Positions 7,957 to 16,097 of a stretch of DNA of 64,000 nt are shown in pieces. The DNA lies in NCBI GenBank assembly GCA_934432885.1, contig CAKRYY010000006.1, forward strand, positions 1-64,000, read 5' to 3'. Both the position numbers and the translations under genes were made by a program. Origin of the DNA: an uncultured Lachnospiraceae bacterium. GTDB taxonomy: Bacteria; Bacillota; Clostridia; Lachnospirales; Lachnospiraceae. The notes below the pieces were generated by a model. It saw only the letters and a program-made list of their open reading frames with translations. It was not told where the DNA came from and did no database searches. The number at the start of each line of letters is the position of its first letter. Position 1 is the stretch's first letter.

Positions 7957-9624
7957 TTATTCTGCGGAAATTACATAATAGTATACTGGCTGTCCGCCAT
8001 CCTGCAATTCAATATCCATATCAGGATATTTGCTTTCCGCTTTCTTTCTGAGCTTTTCTGCTTCTTCTTCAGATACTTCCTCGCCATAATAAATGCTCAA
8101 AAGCTCTGTGGTATCATCCACCATCGAATCAATCGTGGCAAATACCGTCTGCATCATATCCTTGCCGACTGCTGCGATTCCATTATCGCCAATTCCCATA
8201 TAATCTCCCTGATGAATTTCCTTGCCGTCTATGGAGGTGTCGCGAACAGCATAGGTAACCTGTCCTGTTTTTACATGGGAAATCTCATCCAGAATCGCCT
8301 CTTCATTTTCTTCTTCAGAAAGCTCCGGAATATAGGTAATCGCTGCTGTGATACCCTGCGGAACGGTCTTTGTCGGAATTACGATAATATTTTTATCCTC
8401 TGTCAGGTCGCGCGCCTGATTTGCCGCCATAATGATATTTTTATTATTCGGCAGAATAAATATCGTATCCGCATTGACTTTGGCAATCGCATTCAGCATA
8501 TCCTCTGTGCTCGGATTCATTGTCTGACCGCCTTCGATGACATAATCTACACCAAGCTCACGGAAAATACGTCCCAGTCCCTCTCCGACTGAAACGGAAA
8601 TAAAGCCAACCTCCTTGTGCGGCATTTCCGCTGCGGCCTCCTTCTGCGTCGCCGTCTCTTTATCAGACTCGCGGAACAGCTTTTCCTGATGCTCCAGCCG
8701 CATGTTATCAATCTTCATGTTGGAAAGCGCGCCATAGGTAAGCGCCTTCTGAATTGCCAGCCCCGGGTCATTGGTATGTACATGTACCTTAATGACCTCA
8801 TCATCAGCCACAACTACGATTGAATCGCCAATAGAGCTTAAATACGCCTTTAACGCATCCTCCTTTGCTCTGTCAACCGGAGCCTTGAGCATAATAATAA
8901 ATTCCGTGCAGTATCCAAATTTAATCTCCGCTTCCGTCTGCGTCGTTTCCGCAGAAGCCTCTCTGCGCACACCTGCAGGCTTAACCGGTTCATAGGATAC
9001 TTCTTTTCCTAAAAATGCGTCCTGTGCTCCACGAAGCACCTCTAAAAGTCCCTGTCCACCGGAATCCACAACCCCTGCCTGTTTTAAGACGGGGAGCATT
9101 TCCGGGGTCTGGTTTAACACATATTCCATGTGCTCCACAATCTGTCGGAAGAAATCCTCTAAATTTTCCTCACCGGCTTCACAAAGCTCCTGCGCTTTTT
9201 CTGCACCACCCTTTGCAACCGTCAGAATCGTTCCTTCCTTCGGTTTCATAACTGCCTTATAGGCTGTCTCTACGGCCTTTGTAAACGCATCCGCGAGTAT
9301 CGGCACAGTAACCTGCTCATATTCACTGATTCCCTTTGTAAATCCTCTGAAAAGCTGGGATAAAATAACGCCGGAATTACCTCTTGCGCCGCGCAGGGAA
9401 CCGGATGCAATCGCTTTTGCAAGCTCTTTCATATTGGGATTTTCAAGAGCTGAAACCTCTCTTGCTGCGGAGAGAATCGTCATTGTCATATTGGTTCCTG
9501 TATCTCCGTCCGGAACGGGAAATACATTCAGCTCATTGATCCAATCCTTTTTTGCCTCCAGATTATGTGTGCCTGCCAGAAACATTTTCGCAATCATTCC
9601 GGCATCTATCGATTTGCAAGTCAC
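7957..9624 (-). CDS. DAK2-domain protein, fatty acid kinase FakA/YloV family
   Basis: 555 aa from a GTG start. FakA-type proteins phosphorylate fatty acids held by DegV/FakB proteins. The N-terminal DhaL/DAK2 kinase domain shows PVPDGDTGTNM (37-47), whose aspartates bind Mg-ATP, and LRGARGNSGVILSQLFRG. A middle linker and a C-terminal domain with THHDD-like and GEGLGRIF segments follow. GTG at 9624 is chosen because AGGAGG stands 8 nt before it; the longer frame to 9645 would place the ribosome site inside the gene. It follows asp23 by 13 nt, the same order as yloU-yloV in Bacillus subtilis. The DegV protein at 3189 is a possible partner. Confidence 0.93.
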   Translation of the reverse strand: MTCKSIDAGMIAKMFLAGTHNLEAKKDWINELNVFPVPDGDTGTNMTMTILSAAREVSALENPNMKELAKAIASGSLRGARGNSGVILSQLFRGFTKGISEYEQVTVPILADAFTKAVETAYKAVMKPKEGTILTVAKGGAEKAQELCEAGEENLEDFFRQIVEHMEYVLNQTPEMLPVLKQAGVVDSGGQGLLEVLRGAQDAFLGKEVSYEPVKPAGVRREASAETTQTEAEIKFGYCTEFIIMLKAPVDRAKEDALKAYLSSIGDSIVVVADDEVIKVHVHTNDPGLAIQKALTYGALSNMKIDNMRLEHQEKLFRESDKETATQKEAAAEMPHKEVGFISVSVGEGLGRIFRELGVDYVIEGGQTMNPSTEDMLNAIAKVNADTIFILPNNKNIIMAANQARDLTEDKNIIVIPTKTVPQGITAAITYIPELSEEENEEAILDEISHVKTGQVTYAVRDTSIDGKEIHQGDYMGIGDNGIAAVGKDMMQTVFATIDSMVDDTTELLSIYYGEEVSEEEAEKLRKKAESKYPDMDIELQDGGQPVYYYVISAE

Positions 9625-9637
9625 AATTTTTTCCTCC

Positions 9638-10000
9638 TTAATCAATTACACGGACGCCTTCAACATAAACGTTGATTTTTTCTATTTCAAGTCCTGTAAA
9701 TTCCTCTACCTTGTATCTGACGCTGTCCATCAGATTTTCCGCAACCGTCAAAATGCTGACGCCATAGGATACGATTACGTGGAAATCAAGCGTCAGCTTC
9801 TGGTCCTCTCCTATTGCCACAGCAATCCCATGCGTAATGCTGTCCTTCTTCAGGAGCTTAACAATACCGTCCTTCATATTCACAGAAGCCATCCCTACGA
9901 TTCCGAAACACTCTACCGCTACAGAACCAGCGTACTGGGCAATTACTTCGTTATCAATCAGAATATTACCCATCTGGGTATTCATTGAAGTTCTTTTCAT
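9638..10000 (-). CDS. Asp23/Gls24 family envelope stress protein
   Basis: 120 aa, normal for the YloU type of the Asp23/Gls24 family. These small proteins associate with the membrane or envelope and are linked to alkaline and cell-wall stress; the biochemical role is not established. Conserved features are GNILIDNEVIAQYAGSVA near the N-terminus, the GIVGMAS segment and the C-terminal VEEFTGLEIEKINVYVEGV strand. AGGAGG lies 10 nt before the ATG. It forms a two-gene unit with the DAK2 gene and is divergent from rpmB, the arrangement seen around yloU/yloV and rpmB in Bacillus. Confidence 0.92.
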   Translation of the reverse strand: MKRTSMNTQMGNILIDNEVIAQYAGSVAVECFGIVGMASVNMKDGIVKLLKKDSITHGIAVAIGEDQKLTLDFHVIVSYGVSILTVAENLMDSVRYKVEEFTGLEIEKINVYVEGVRVID

Positions 10001-10145
10001 GGGGCATTTACCTCCTTATCCATTCTTTCCATAATTTTAAAATATTTATGCTTGCATTTCAATAGCAAATGTGCTAAAATTTCACTGTTGCGGGCGTTGA
10101 TACGCAAAAATGTATATTATACTACAGGGTTTAGGAGGTGTAGAA

Positions 10146-10331
10146 ATGGCTAAATGTGAAATTTGTGGCAAGGGCGTTCATTTTGGTAATAACGTAAGCC
10201 ATTCTCATAGAAGATCCAACCGTATTTGGAATTCCAACATTAAAAAAGTAAAATGTAATGTAAACGGTGCCACTAAGAGAATGCATGTTTGTACTGGATG
10301 TCTGAAATCCAATAAAGTTGAGCGTGCTTAA
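10146..10331 (+). CDS. rpmB: 50S ribosomal protein L28
   Basis: 61 aa, full length. It starts MAKCEICGKGVHFGNNVSHS, a typical L28 N-terminus, with RRSNRIWNSNIKKVK and a lysine-rich end. Four cysteines (C4, C7, C49, C52) form two CxxC pairs, the zinc-binding (C+) version of L28. The ATG at 10146 has an ideal TTAGGAGGTG ribosome site; an upstream in-frame ATG at 10110 has none. A strong terminator follows. It is divergent from asp23. Confidence 0.98.
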   Translation: MAKCEICGKGVHFGNNVSHSHRRSNRIWNSNIKKVKCNVNGATKRMHVCTGCLKSNKVERA

Positions 10332-10367
10332 TCCGCTCTCTCCAGTCAAAGCATAAGAAAGACAGAT

Positions 10368-10401
10368 AAAAGCATAAGGAATTTTCCTTATGCTTTTTTT
10401 T
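10368..10401 (+). terminator. Terminator of rpmB
   Basis: AAGCATAAGGAA pairs with TTCCTTATGCTT with a TT loop, followed by a run of T. The hairpin overlaps the last codons of the convergent J-domain gene, whose stop is at 10388-10390. Confidence 0.92.
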
Positions 10402-10834
10402 GCCATCCAATCTCTTCTGCCAGCACATCGTATGTGCGGTTAATCCTTTGCAGCAGTTCTGTATCTCCGCACAGGTTGTCCGGATGAAAAATCTTAATCA
10501 GATCCCTGTATCTCTTTTTTAATGTAAGGGGATTGCTTACGCCGCGAAAAAACAGGCGCACGCCTTCTTCTCCATACGAGCCGCGTTCACGCATTGCAGT
10601 TCTCTCTGCCTCAAGCAGTATTCTTTCCTTCTCTACGCTTTTCCGGTCCGCTTCCAGCTGTGCAAAACCGCCCTTTAAAATTTCCATCTTTTTTTCAAAA
10701 AAGAGTTCTTCTTCCTTCAGGCGTTTCCGTTCCTCCAGCACCTGCTTATTGAAAATCTTCATTTCCTCCTGAAACTGTTTCTTTTCTTCCAAAAACTTTA
10801 AGTAGAGCCCGTCCAGATCCTGTTTTTCTTCCAT
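10388..10834 (-). CDS. Coiled-coil protein with a C-terminal J domain
   Basis: 148 aa. Residues about 8-85 are almost wholly charged heptads (long runs of E, K, R and L), a predicted coiled coil. The C-terminal third looks like a J domain: LKKRYRDLIKIFHPDN with the diagnostic HPD at 117-119, then a helix (LLQRINRTYDVLAEEI). J domains stimulate the ATPase of DnaK; a C-terminal J domain on a coiled coil suggests a specialised adaptor, not a general DnaJ. The ATG at 10834 has AAGGGG 6 nt upstream. It follows a 46-aa membrane protein by 22 nt and is the last gene of the gerW operon. The client is unknown. Confidence 0.75.
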   Translation of the reverse strand: MEEKQDLDGLYLKFLEEKKQFQEEMKIFNKQVLEERKRLKEEELFFEKKMEILKGGFAQLEADRKSVEKERILLEAERTAMRERGSYGEEGVRLFFRGVSNPLTLKKRYRDLIKIFHPDNLCGDTELLQRINRTYDVLAEEIGWQKKA

Positions 10835-10856
10835 TATACGCCCCTTGTCTAAACTA

Positions 10857-10997
10857 TCATTCACAAAAAACTGCACAATAACCAACGAGCGCAAAGGCTC
10901 CCATCAAAAGGAGACCTGTAAAACGGCTTGCGAGCAGCAGCATAAGCAGCATGCCGACTGCAACGCATATCGCGGCAAATCCAATCATCTTCTTCAT
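10857..10997 (-). CDS. 46-aa two-helix membrane protein
   Basis: A small open frame with a good ribosome site (GGGAG, 9 nt before ATG), starting MKKMIGFAAICVAVGMLLML. It is almost wholly hydrophobic: one segment at about 4-22, a short turn with ASRFTG, and a second segment at about 27-44, ending VFCE. Two basic residues at the N-terminus suggest the start lies in the cytoplasm. It sits 45 nt after gerW and 22 nt before the J-domain gene on the same strand, so it is probably co-transcribed. I do not recognise the family. Confidence 0.7.
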   Translation of the reverse strand: MKKMIGFAAICVAVGMLLMLLLASRFTGLLLMGAFALVGYCAVFCE

Positions 10998-11042
10998 TCC
11001 GGGCAATCTCCCGCCGCTTCTTATTGATTATTGTATGCAATA

Positions 11043-11450
11043 TTATTTTACAGGTGCTTCCTTTTCCTCCGGGAATGCAATTTCCACTGCCTTATCATCA
11101 TCCGGCATCGTCTCCTTTGGCGATGTAAAGCGGTCAACAAGGTCCGGTATCATATCGAGAATCTTTGTTACCGTATCCTGATTCTTGATATTTACCAGCT
11201 TGGTCTGTCCATTTTTAATTACAAGCACTGCGGAAGGCGTCATTTTTCCACCCATACCGCCGCTGCCGCCGCTTTTTTTATCACCGCTGCTTGCACCTGC
11301 TCCTATTCCAAAGGATACATCCACCAAAGGCAAGATAATGGTATCGCCAATCTGTGTTGCCTCTCCAACCACCGTCTTTGTGGAAAGCACCGTATCCATT
11401 CCTTTTAACAAAGATTCTACTACTCCCGAAAAATTATGACTCTCAGCCAT
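11043..11450 (-). CDS. gerW: GerW family sporulation protein (YtfJ)
   Basis: 135 aa. GerW (YtfJ) is a spore protein needed for normal germination in Bacillus subtilis. It shows the family layout: an N-terminal helical stretch (MAESHNFSGVVESLLKGMDT), TVVGEATQIGDTIILPLVDVSFGIGAG, a glycine-rich loop (about 48-69), and TPSAVLVIKNG. The ATG at 11450 has AAGGAGGAAG upstream; the frame to 11504 is longer but internal to the previous gene. It overlaps the DUF2953 gene by 8 nt, matching the ytfI-ytfJ pair of Bacillus. Confidence 0.94.
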   Translation of the reverse strand: MAESHNFSGVVESLLKGMDTVLSTKTVVGEATQIGDTIILPLVDVSFGIGAGASSGDKKSGGSGGMGGKMTPSAVLVIKNGQTKLVNIKNQDTVTKILDMIPDLVDRFTSPKETMPDDDKAVEIAFPEEKEAPVK

Positions 11451-12483
11451 GTAAAGCTTCCTCCTTTTTCCATGTTGCCAGTACCTGTCTGATATTTTTA
11501 TCAAAATAAAGTATCCATCCTGCTCTCAGCAGGACAAAAACCGTTATGTTGCCCTTCATAAAAAAGCTGCCGCTGCACGCCGTATTTTCAAAGTCCGGAC
11601 AAAGCACCATCCCCCTGCCGAAAACAGGATACAAAAGTGACAATGCCGCTACCGCCTGTCCTGTCGTGCAGGGATCTTCAAAGCCAAAGTTAAACCTGGC
11701 CTTTACCTTTCTTGGATGAATGTCTCTCCAGATATAGCGCGCCTGCTTTTTGCATTGCATAAGCGCACTTTGAAATACTTCTCCCAAAACAAATGTATGC
11801 CAGAATTCTATCCTTTCTTTTATATGCTTTAGTTTTTCCAAAAACAAAAGCATTTTTTCACGCATGCGCCGAAAAGCATCTGTGACTCTGGAAAAAAAGC
11901 CTTTAATTGCCCCAATAAACTGTCTGACCTTTTGCCAAAGCGTTATTTTTTCTGCTGTTTCTATTTCTTCTGCTGCTTTTTTTTCCGGTATTATTTTTTC
12001 TGCCGGCTTTATCTCCCGCTCTGCGGCTTCTTTCTCTTCTTTTCCCTGATATGGATTCCCACCTTGTACCTGCGGTGTTTTATCCTTTATTTCAGAAGCT
12101 GAAGCTTTCATATCCGGCGTGGGAATTTCCTCCCACATATCTTCATCCGGCTCCTTTTTTCTGCTTCGTCTTTCCCTGCGGGGCTTTCTTTTTTTATTTT
12201 TCTTTATAGCTTCGTTTTCTTTTTTTGCTGCACGCAGATTGTCATACACCAAAATGCCGAATATGCGCAGCCCATAATGTAATCCATCTTCCCAGATGGC
12301 AAATACATTTACAATATGGAACAGCCAGAACAGATTGCCCTTCCCTGCCGCTGATTCGCCTTCATCCTTCCACGCCCTTACACGATACCGGATAGGAACA
12401 AAAAGCGCAGCAAGCAGCAGAGCAATGATAAGCAGCAGCGTAATTCCTATTCCCTTTCCAAACATTCCCAGTATATGTAGCAT
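11443..12483 (-). CDS. DUF2953 membrane protein (YtfI-like)
   Basis: 346 aa. One transmembrane segment is near the N-terminus (about 12-30, GIGITLLLIIALLLAALFVP), followed by the IRYRVRAWKDEG strand typical of DUF2953. Residues about 95-190 form a long, highly charged low-complexity linker rich in E, K and P. The C-terminal part has ARFNFGFEDPCTTGQAVAALSLLYPVFG, the conserved DUF2953 core. Its partner gerW overlaps the 3' end by 8 nt, as in the ytfI-ytfJ sporulation pair. The function is unknown; a role in spore assembly is inferred from the neighbour. Confidence 0.85.
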   Translation of the reverse strand: MLHILGMFGKGIGITLLLIIALLLAALFVPIRYRVRAWKDEGESAAGKGNLFWLFHIVNVFAIWEDGLHYGLRIFGILVYDNLRAAKKENEAIKKNKKRKPRRERRSRKKEPDEDMWEEIPTPDMKASASEIKDKTPQVQGGNPYQGKEEKEAAEREIKPAEKIIPEKKAAEEIETAEKITLWQKVRQFIGAIKGFFSRVTDAFRRMREKMLLFLEKLKHIKERIEFWHTFVLGEVFQSALMQCKKQARYIWRDIHPRKVKARFNFGFEDPCTTGQAVAALSLLYPVFGRGMVLCPDFENTACSGSFFMKGNITVFVLLRAGWILYFDKNIRQVLATWKKEEALHG

Positions 12484-12501
12484 GATTCCCTCTGGTATTT
12501 T

Positions 12502-12813
12502 TCAATTACTGAAAAAATACTCCTTTAACTTATAATGACCCATTTTCTGATAACTATCCGCGACCATTTTCTGTAAAAGAGAAAGCGCCTCGTCATATCC
12601 CTTGGCAATTCCAACAATATAGGGCGGATGTTCCTTATAATACCGCTGCTGTAAAAATGCACAGTGAAAGATTTCCAGTTGGTCATCTCCCTGTGCCAGA
12701 ACAATGACAAAAATGCCAAGCTGTCCCGCGTTATGCTTTAGCTTCCATTTTACGCGTGTGACATTCTCAATAGATTCTCCTACATACAGCTTCTTGTGAA
12801 ATTTCATATCCAT
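12502..12813 (-). CDS. Conserved-looking hypothetical protein, 103 aa
   Basis: 103 aa, soluble, no signal peptide or membrane segment. The sequence (MDMKFHKKLYVGESIENV..., with IVLAQGDDQLEIFHCAFLQQ and GIAKGYDEALSLLQKMV) suggests a small alpha/beta protein. I do not recognise a named family. It starts 3 nt after the NUDIX stop with no strong ribosome site of its own (weak GGAAA), which implies translational coupling, and ends 18 nt before the DUF2953 gene. Two starts (12813 and 12807) are possible. Codon use looks like its neighbours. Confidence 0.75.
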   Translation of the reverse strand: MDMKFHKKLYVGESIENVTRVKWKLKHNAGQLGIFVIVLAQGDDQLEIFHCAFLQQRYYKEHPPYIVGIAKGYDEALSLLQKMVADSYQKMGHYKLKEYFFSN

Positions 12814-12816
12814 TTT

Positions 12817-13269
12817 TTAATAATATTTCCGGCTGCCCCATAAATTATTTTTTTTGAGTTCCAGATATTCGTTATACGCCTTTTCCAGAATCTGTTTTTC
12901 ATTCGCAAATTTCAAAAGATGATATGCCTCATGAAATTTATAATATCCAGAATCAGCAAAATATTCTTCACGCTGTGGTTTGCTGTAATAGCTGTCCGCC
13001 ATCATCAAATACCAGTGTACCTCTTTTTCTACGGTATCATCCGGCACGTTAAAAGTATAATCACTTTTTCCGACATATTTGATGATAGACGCCTTTGCTC
13101 CTGTCTCCTCCAAGACCTCACGGAGTGCAGTATCCTTAAACTCTTCTCCTTTTTCTACAGTTCCCTTCGGCAAGACCCAGCCCTCATATTTATTCTTGTA
13201 ATTTTTATACAAAAGCAGAATCTTTCCTCGAAAAATAACCACACCGCCACAGCTTGTTGCCTCAATCAT
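12817..13269 (-). CDS. NUDIX hydrolase
   Basis: 150 aa. The Nudix box is complete: GTVEKGEEFKDTALREVLEE followed by TGA, with the REVLEE core that binds the metal. The preceding strand (SCGGVVIFRGKILLLYKN) and PKG motif are those of the MutT/Ap4A-like group. These enzymes cleave nucleoside diphosphates linked to another moiety; the substrate cannot be predicted. It is the first gene of the run leading to gerW and has its own promoter (13312-13340). Confidence 0.92.
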   Translation of the reverse strand: MIEATSCGGVVIFRGKILLLYKNYKNKYEGWVLPKGTVEKGEEFKDTALREVLEETGAKASIIKYVGKSDYTFNVPDDTVEKEVHWYLMMADSYYSKPQREEYFADSGYYKFHEAYHLLKFANEKQILEKAYNEYLELKKNNLWGSRKYY

Positions 13270-13311
13270 TGCAATTCCTCCTGTCTTTGGTGTGCTGTTT
13301 TACCTGTCGCC

Positions 13312-13340
13312 ATTATAGCCTATCTTGTCCTATTACGCAA
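13312..13340 (-). promoter_or_regulatory. SigA-type promoter for the NUDIX-gerW operon
   Basis: On the minus strand TTGCGT (13335-13340), 17 nt, TATAAT (13312-13317). It lies 43 nt upstream of the NUDIX ATG and within the gap after the penicillin-binding protein gene. Confidence 0.7.
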
Positions 13341-13345
13341 ATCTT

Positions 13346-14788
13346 TTATTCAGCGTCCAGCCATGCGTCAAATACTCGACGCGCCACAGGCACTGCATAA
13401 TCTCCTCCGGAGCCTGCGCCTTCAATGATGACTGTTACCACAATCTGCGGATTTTCTGCCGGTGCAAATCCGGTAAACCAGGCATGGCTTTCCTGCTTCT
13501 GCGTAGAGAATTCTGCAGAGCCGGTTTTTCCAGCGGCGGTATAGGAACGTCCCTTCAGCTTCGTTCCCGTTCCATTTTCCACGACCTCTATCATATAATC
13601 CTTCAGCACGGCAGCCTCTTCACTGCTCATAAGTGTTCCATATTTTTTTGGAGAAAATTCCTTTACTTTTGTGCCCTGTGCATTTTCAACCAGTGAAAGC
13701 ATATAAGGTCTCATCAAAACACCGTCATTGGCAATCGCGCTGGTTATCATTGCCAGATGTATCGGCGTAATCTGCGTCCTTCCCTGTCCGATTGCATCCT
13801 GCATCAGTTCCTCATTGCTCTCATTTTCTGCAATTTCAAGACGGCTCTGATTATATACGCCTGCAAAAGGCAGTTCCCTGCCAAAAAGCAGTGTATCGAC
13901 AGTCTTTGCAAATGCCCCTCTATCCAACATAAGCCCAATATTGGCAAAGGAGGAATTACAGGACTTTGCAAAGGATTCCTTTAAATCCACCTCTCCGTGT
14001 CTGGTCCCATGATAGCAGTTTATGACAGCGTCTCCATCCCGAAAGCTTCCATTACAGGAAAAATGGTAGTTCTGATACGTATCTGGATTTTCCCTGATAT
14101 ATTCAAGTGCAGTCACTATCTTAAACGTAGAGCCGGGCGGATACAGTCCCTGCGTTGTGCGGTTCAAAAGTACGCCGCTTTCTTCATCCGCCAGAATTTT
14201 TTCCCAGTCCTCAGAGATTTTATTCGGGTCAAAATCAGGCTTTGATACCATTGCCAGAATTTTTCCGGTAGACGGCTCTATCGCAATAACTGCGCCTTTG
14301 TAGATGCCAAGCGCCTTATCGGCAGCCTCCTGCAAAGACAGATCCAGCGTCGTATATACCGAATCTCCCGGATTTTTCCTGCCGCTTTTTCCATCCTTTA
14401 CCTTATCCGTAGCAGGAATACTGGACTGCAGCAGATAGAAATTCGCCTGCGCCTCCATTCCTGTCTTGCCCTTGTCCGTATATCCGACTGCATGCGCAAA
14501 CAGCGAGCCATACGGGTAGGTTCTCTTTTCTTCGCCCTGTGCATCTATCTGTGTCTGTGCCAGAATTTCTCCTTTTGAATCATAAATCGTCCCTCTTCGA
14601 TTCTGCGCCGCAAAAAGCTGCTGTCTTGTATTATAGCTGTTGTTTAAAAGCTCCTCCTGATGGGTTGCGGCATAAAAGCCAAGATAGCCCATCATAATAA
14701 CAAACAGCAAAACAAAGCCCGCTGTAACGCCGGTAATTTCCTTACTGCTGTTTTTTTGCTCTGGCGCTTTCCTTTTTCTTTCCGCCAT
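13346..14788 (-). CDS. Class B penicillin-binding protein (peptidoglycan transpeptidase)
   Basis: 480 aa. One N-terminal membrane segment (about 20-42) is followed by RRGTIYDSKGEILA, the conserved start of the class B non-penicillin-binding module. The transpeptidase motifs are SxxK (STFK, 220-223, the acylated serine), SxN (SCN, 276-278) and KTGS (421-424). It cross-links peptidoglycan outside the membrane, normally with an SEDS polymerase. That partner is next door: the FtsW/RodA gene overlaps its 5' end by 47 nt. It is shorter than SpoVD/PBP2b and closer to PbpA-type proteins. A role in division, elongation or spore cortex cannot be separated by sequence alone. Confidence 0.95.
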   Translation of the reverse strand: MAERKRKAPEQKNSSKEITGVTAGFVLLFVIMMGYLGFYAATHQEELLNNSYNTRQQLFAAQNRRGTIYDSKGEILAQTQIDAQGEEKRTYPYGSLFAHAVGYTDKGKTGMEAQANFYLLQSSIPATDKVKDGKSGRKNPGDSVYTTLDLSLQEAADKALGIYKGAVIAIEPSTGKILAMVSKPDFDPNKISEDWEKILADEESGVLLNRTTQGLYPPGSTFKIVTALEYIRENPDTYQNYHFSCNGSFRDGDAVINCYHGTRHGEVDLKESFAKSCNSSFANIGLMLDRGAFAKTVDTLLFGRELPFAGVYNQSRLEIAENESNEELMQDAIGQGRTQITPIHLAMITSAIANDGVLMRPYMLSLVENAQGTKVKEFSPKKYGTLMSSEEAAVLKDYMIEVVENGTGTKLKGRSYTAAGKTGSAEFSTQKQESHAWFTGFAPAENPQIVVTVIIEGAGSGGDYAVPVARRVFDAWLDAE

Positions 14789-16085
14789 GACTTCCTCCCA
14801 ACAGATACAGTCCCTGAATCATTGCAAACATAAGAATCGTGCTGAGCACACTGCTTCCCCCATAACTGATAAGCGGCAGGGTAACGCCCGTCAGGGGAAT
14901 AAATTTGATACCGCCACCTATTGTCAGAAATATCTGGAAAATATAGACAACTCCAAGACCGGATACTGCCAGCCTTGCAAAGGTATCTTTCAGAGAAAGC
15001 GCAATCTGCATAAAAACAATAAAGCAGCTCATATAGACAAGCAGCAGACAGAAAGAGAATAAGATGCCAAGCTCCTCCACAACTGCCGAAAAGATAAAAT
15101 CCGTTTCTACATAAGGAATGGACGACGGACTTCCCTGTCCCATTCCAAGTCCAAACAGTCCACCGCAGCCAATTGCAAAGAGCGACTGCGTAATCTGATA
15201 ACCTTCCCTGTCGATCACGCTCCAGGGGTCCCGCCATGCCTGCACGCGGACACGGATATGTGCGAACAGATGGTAGGCAACGTATGCAAAAAAGCCTCCG
15301 CCAAAAGCGCCTGCAAACAAATACCGTTCTTTTCCGGTGGCAAGATATACCATGACAACATAGGCTACAAAATAAATAAGCGCACTTCCCAAATCCTTAG
15401 AAAGCACCAAAATCAATACATGCGCACCTGCAATCAGTGCAGACAGCGCTATATTCCAAAAGGCTGCCGAGCGGGCAAGCAGCGCCGCTATGCAGAAAAC
15501 AAAGATGATTTTGACAAACTCCGAAGGCTGAAAGGTAATACCAAAGACCGCAAAAGAAAGTCTGGAGCCATTGGTAACGCTTCCAAGCAGCAAAACAACT
15601 AAAAGAAGAAAAATGCCAAGAGCCGCATAGACCCAGACAAACCCTGCGGGATTTGGCACCATTTCCATCAGCTTTGGAATAATGAATGCAAGCACACAGG
15701 AAATTACGGCAATGATAAACTGCCGTACCGCCTTGTCATAAGACAGCCTTGTCAAAATCACAAAGCCTATCGCCATCAAAAAACACATATTATTGATAAT
15801 CAGTCTGCTTGCCCTTGGATAAAGCATGTGATATAGAACGATTACCGCATAAAGCGCAATCTGCTGAAAGGCAAAAAAGAAAATATATTCAACCTGCCCA
15901 TTTTTGCAGTACAGCGGCAAAAAGCAGCTCAGGTGCACAAGAAACATCAGCAGATTCTGTCTGATATAAATGCCGCTCCTCTCTCTTTCCGTATGATAAC
16001 GGAATACAGCAAAGCACTCATAGGTATAGAGTGAAGCAAACAGCGCCGTCGCATATTTTGCAAATTCAATAATATATTGTCCCAT
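14742..16085 (-). CDS. FtsW/RodA/SpoVE family peptidoglycan glycosyltransferase
   Basis: 447 aa with about ten membrane segments. The SEDS signature is present (GSRLSFAVFGITFQPSEFVK; GIGQGSPSSIPYVETDFIFS-like region; LPLISYGGSSVLST near the end). These integral membrane enzymes polymerise lipid II into glycan strands and work with a class B PBP, here the gene overlapping its 3' end. N-terminal residues about 1-130 carry extra membrane helices compared with FtsW of model bacteria. It follows the U32 gene by 12 nt. Assignment within the family (FtsW, RodA or SpoVE) is open. Confidence 0.95.
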   Translation of the reverse strand: MGQYIIEFAKYATALFASLYTYECFAVFRYHTERERSGIYIRQNLLMFLVHLSCFLPLYCKNGQVEYIFFFAFQQIALYAVIVLYHMLYPRASRLIINNMCFLMAIGFVILTRLSYDKAVRQFIIAVISCVLAFIIPKLMEMVPNPAGFVWVYAALGIFLLLVVLLLGSVTNGSRLSFAVFGITFQPSEFVKIIFVFCIAALLARSAAFWNIALSALIAGAHVLILVLSKDLGSALIYFVAYVVMVYLATGKERYLFAGAFGGGFFAYVAYHLFAHIRVRVQAWRDPWSVIDREGYQITQSLFAIGCGGLFGLGMGQGSPSSIPYVETDFIFSAVVEELGILFSFCLLLVYMSCFIVFMQIALSLKDTFARLAVSGLGVVYIFQIFLTIGGGIKFIPLTGVTLPLISYGGSSVLSTILMFAMIQGLYLLGGSHGGKKKESARAKKQQ

Positions 16086-16097
16086 AATCTCTCCGAA

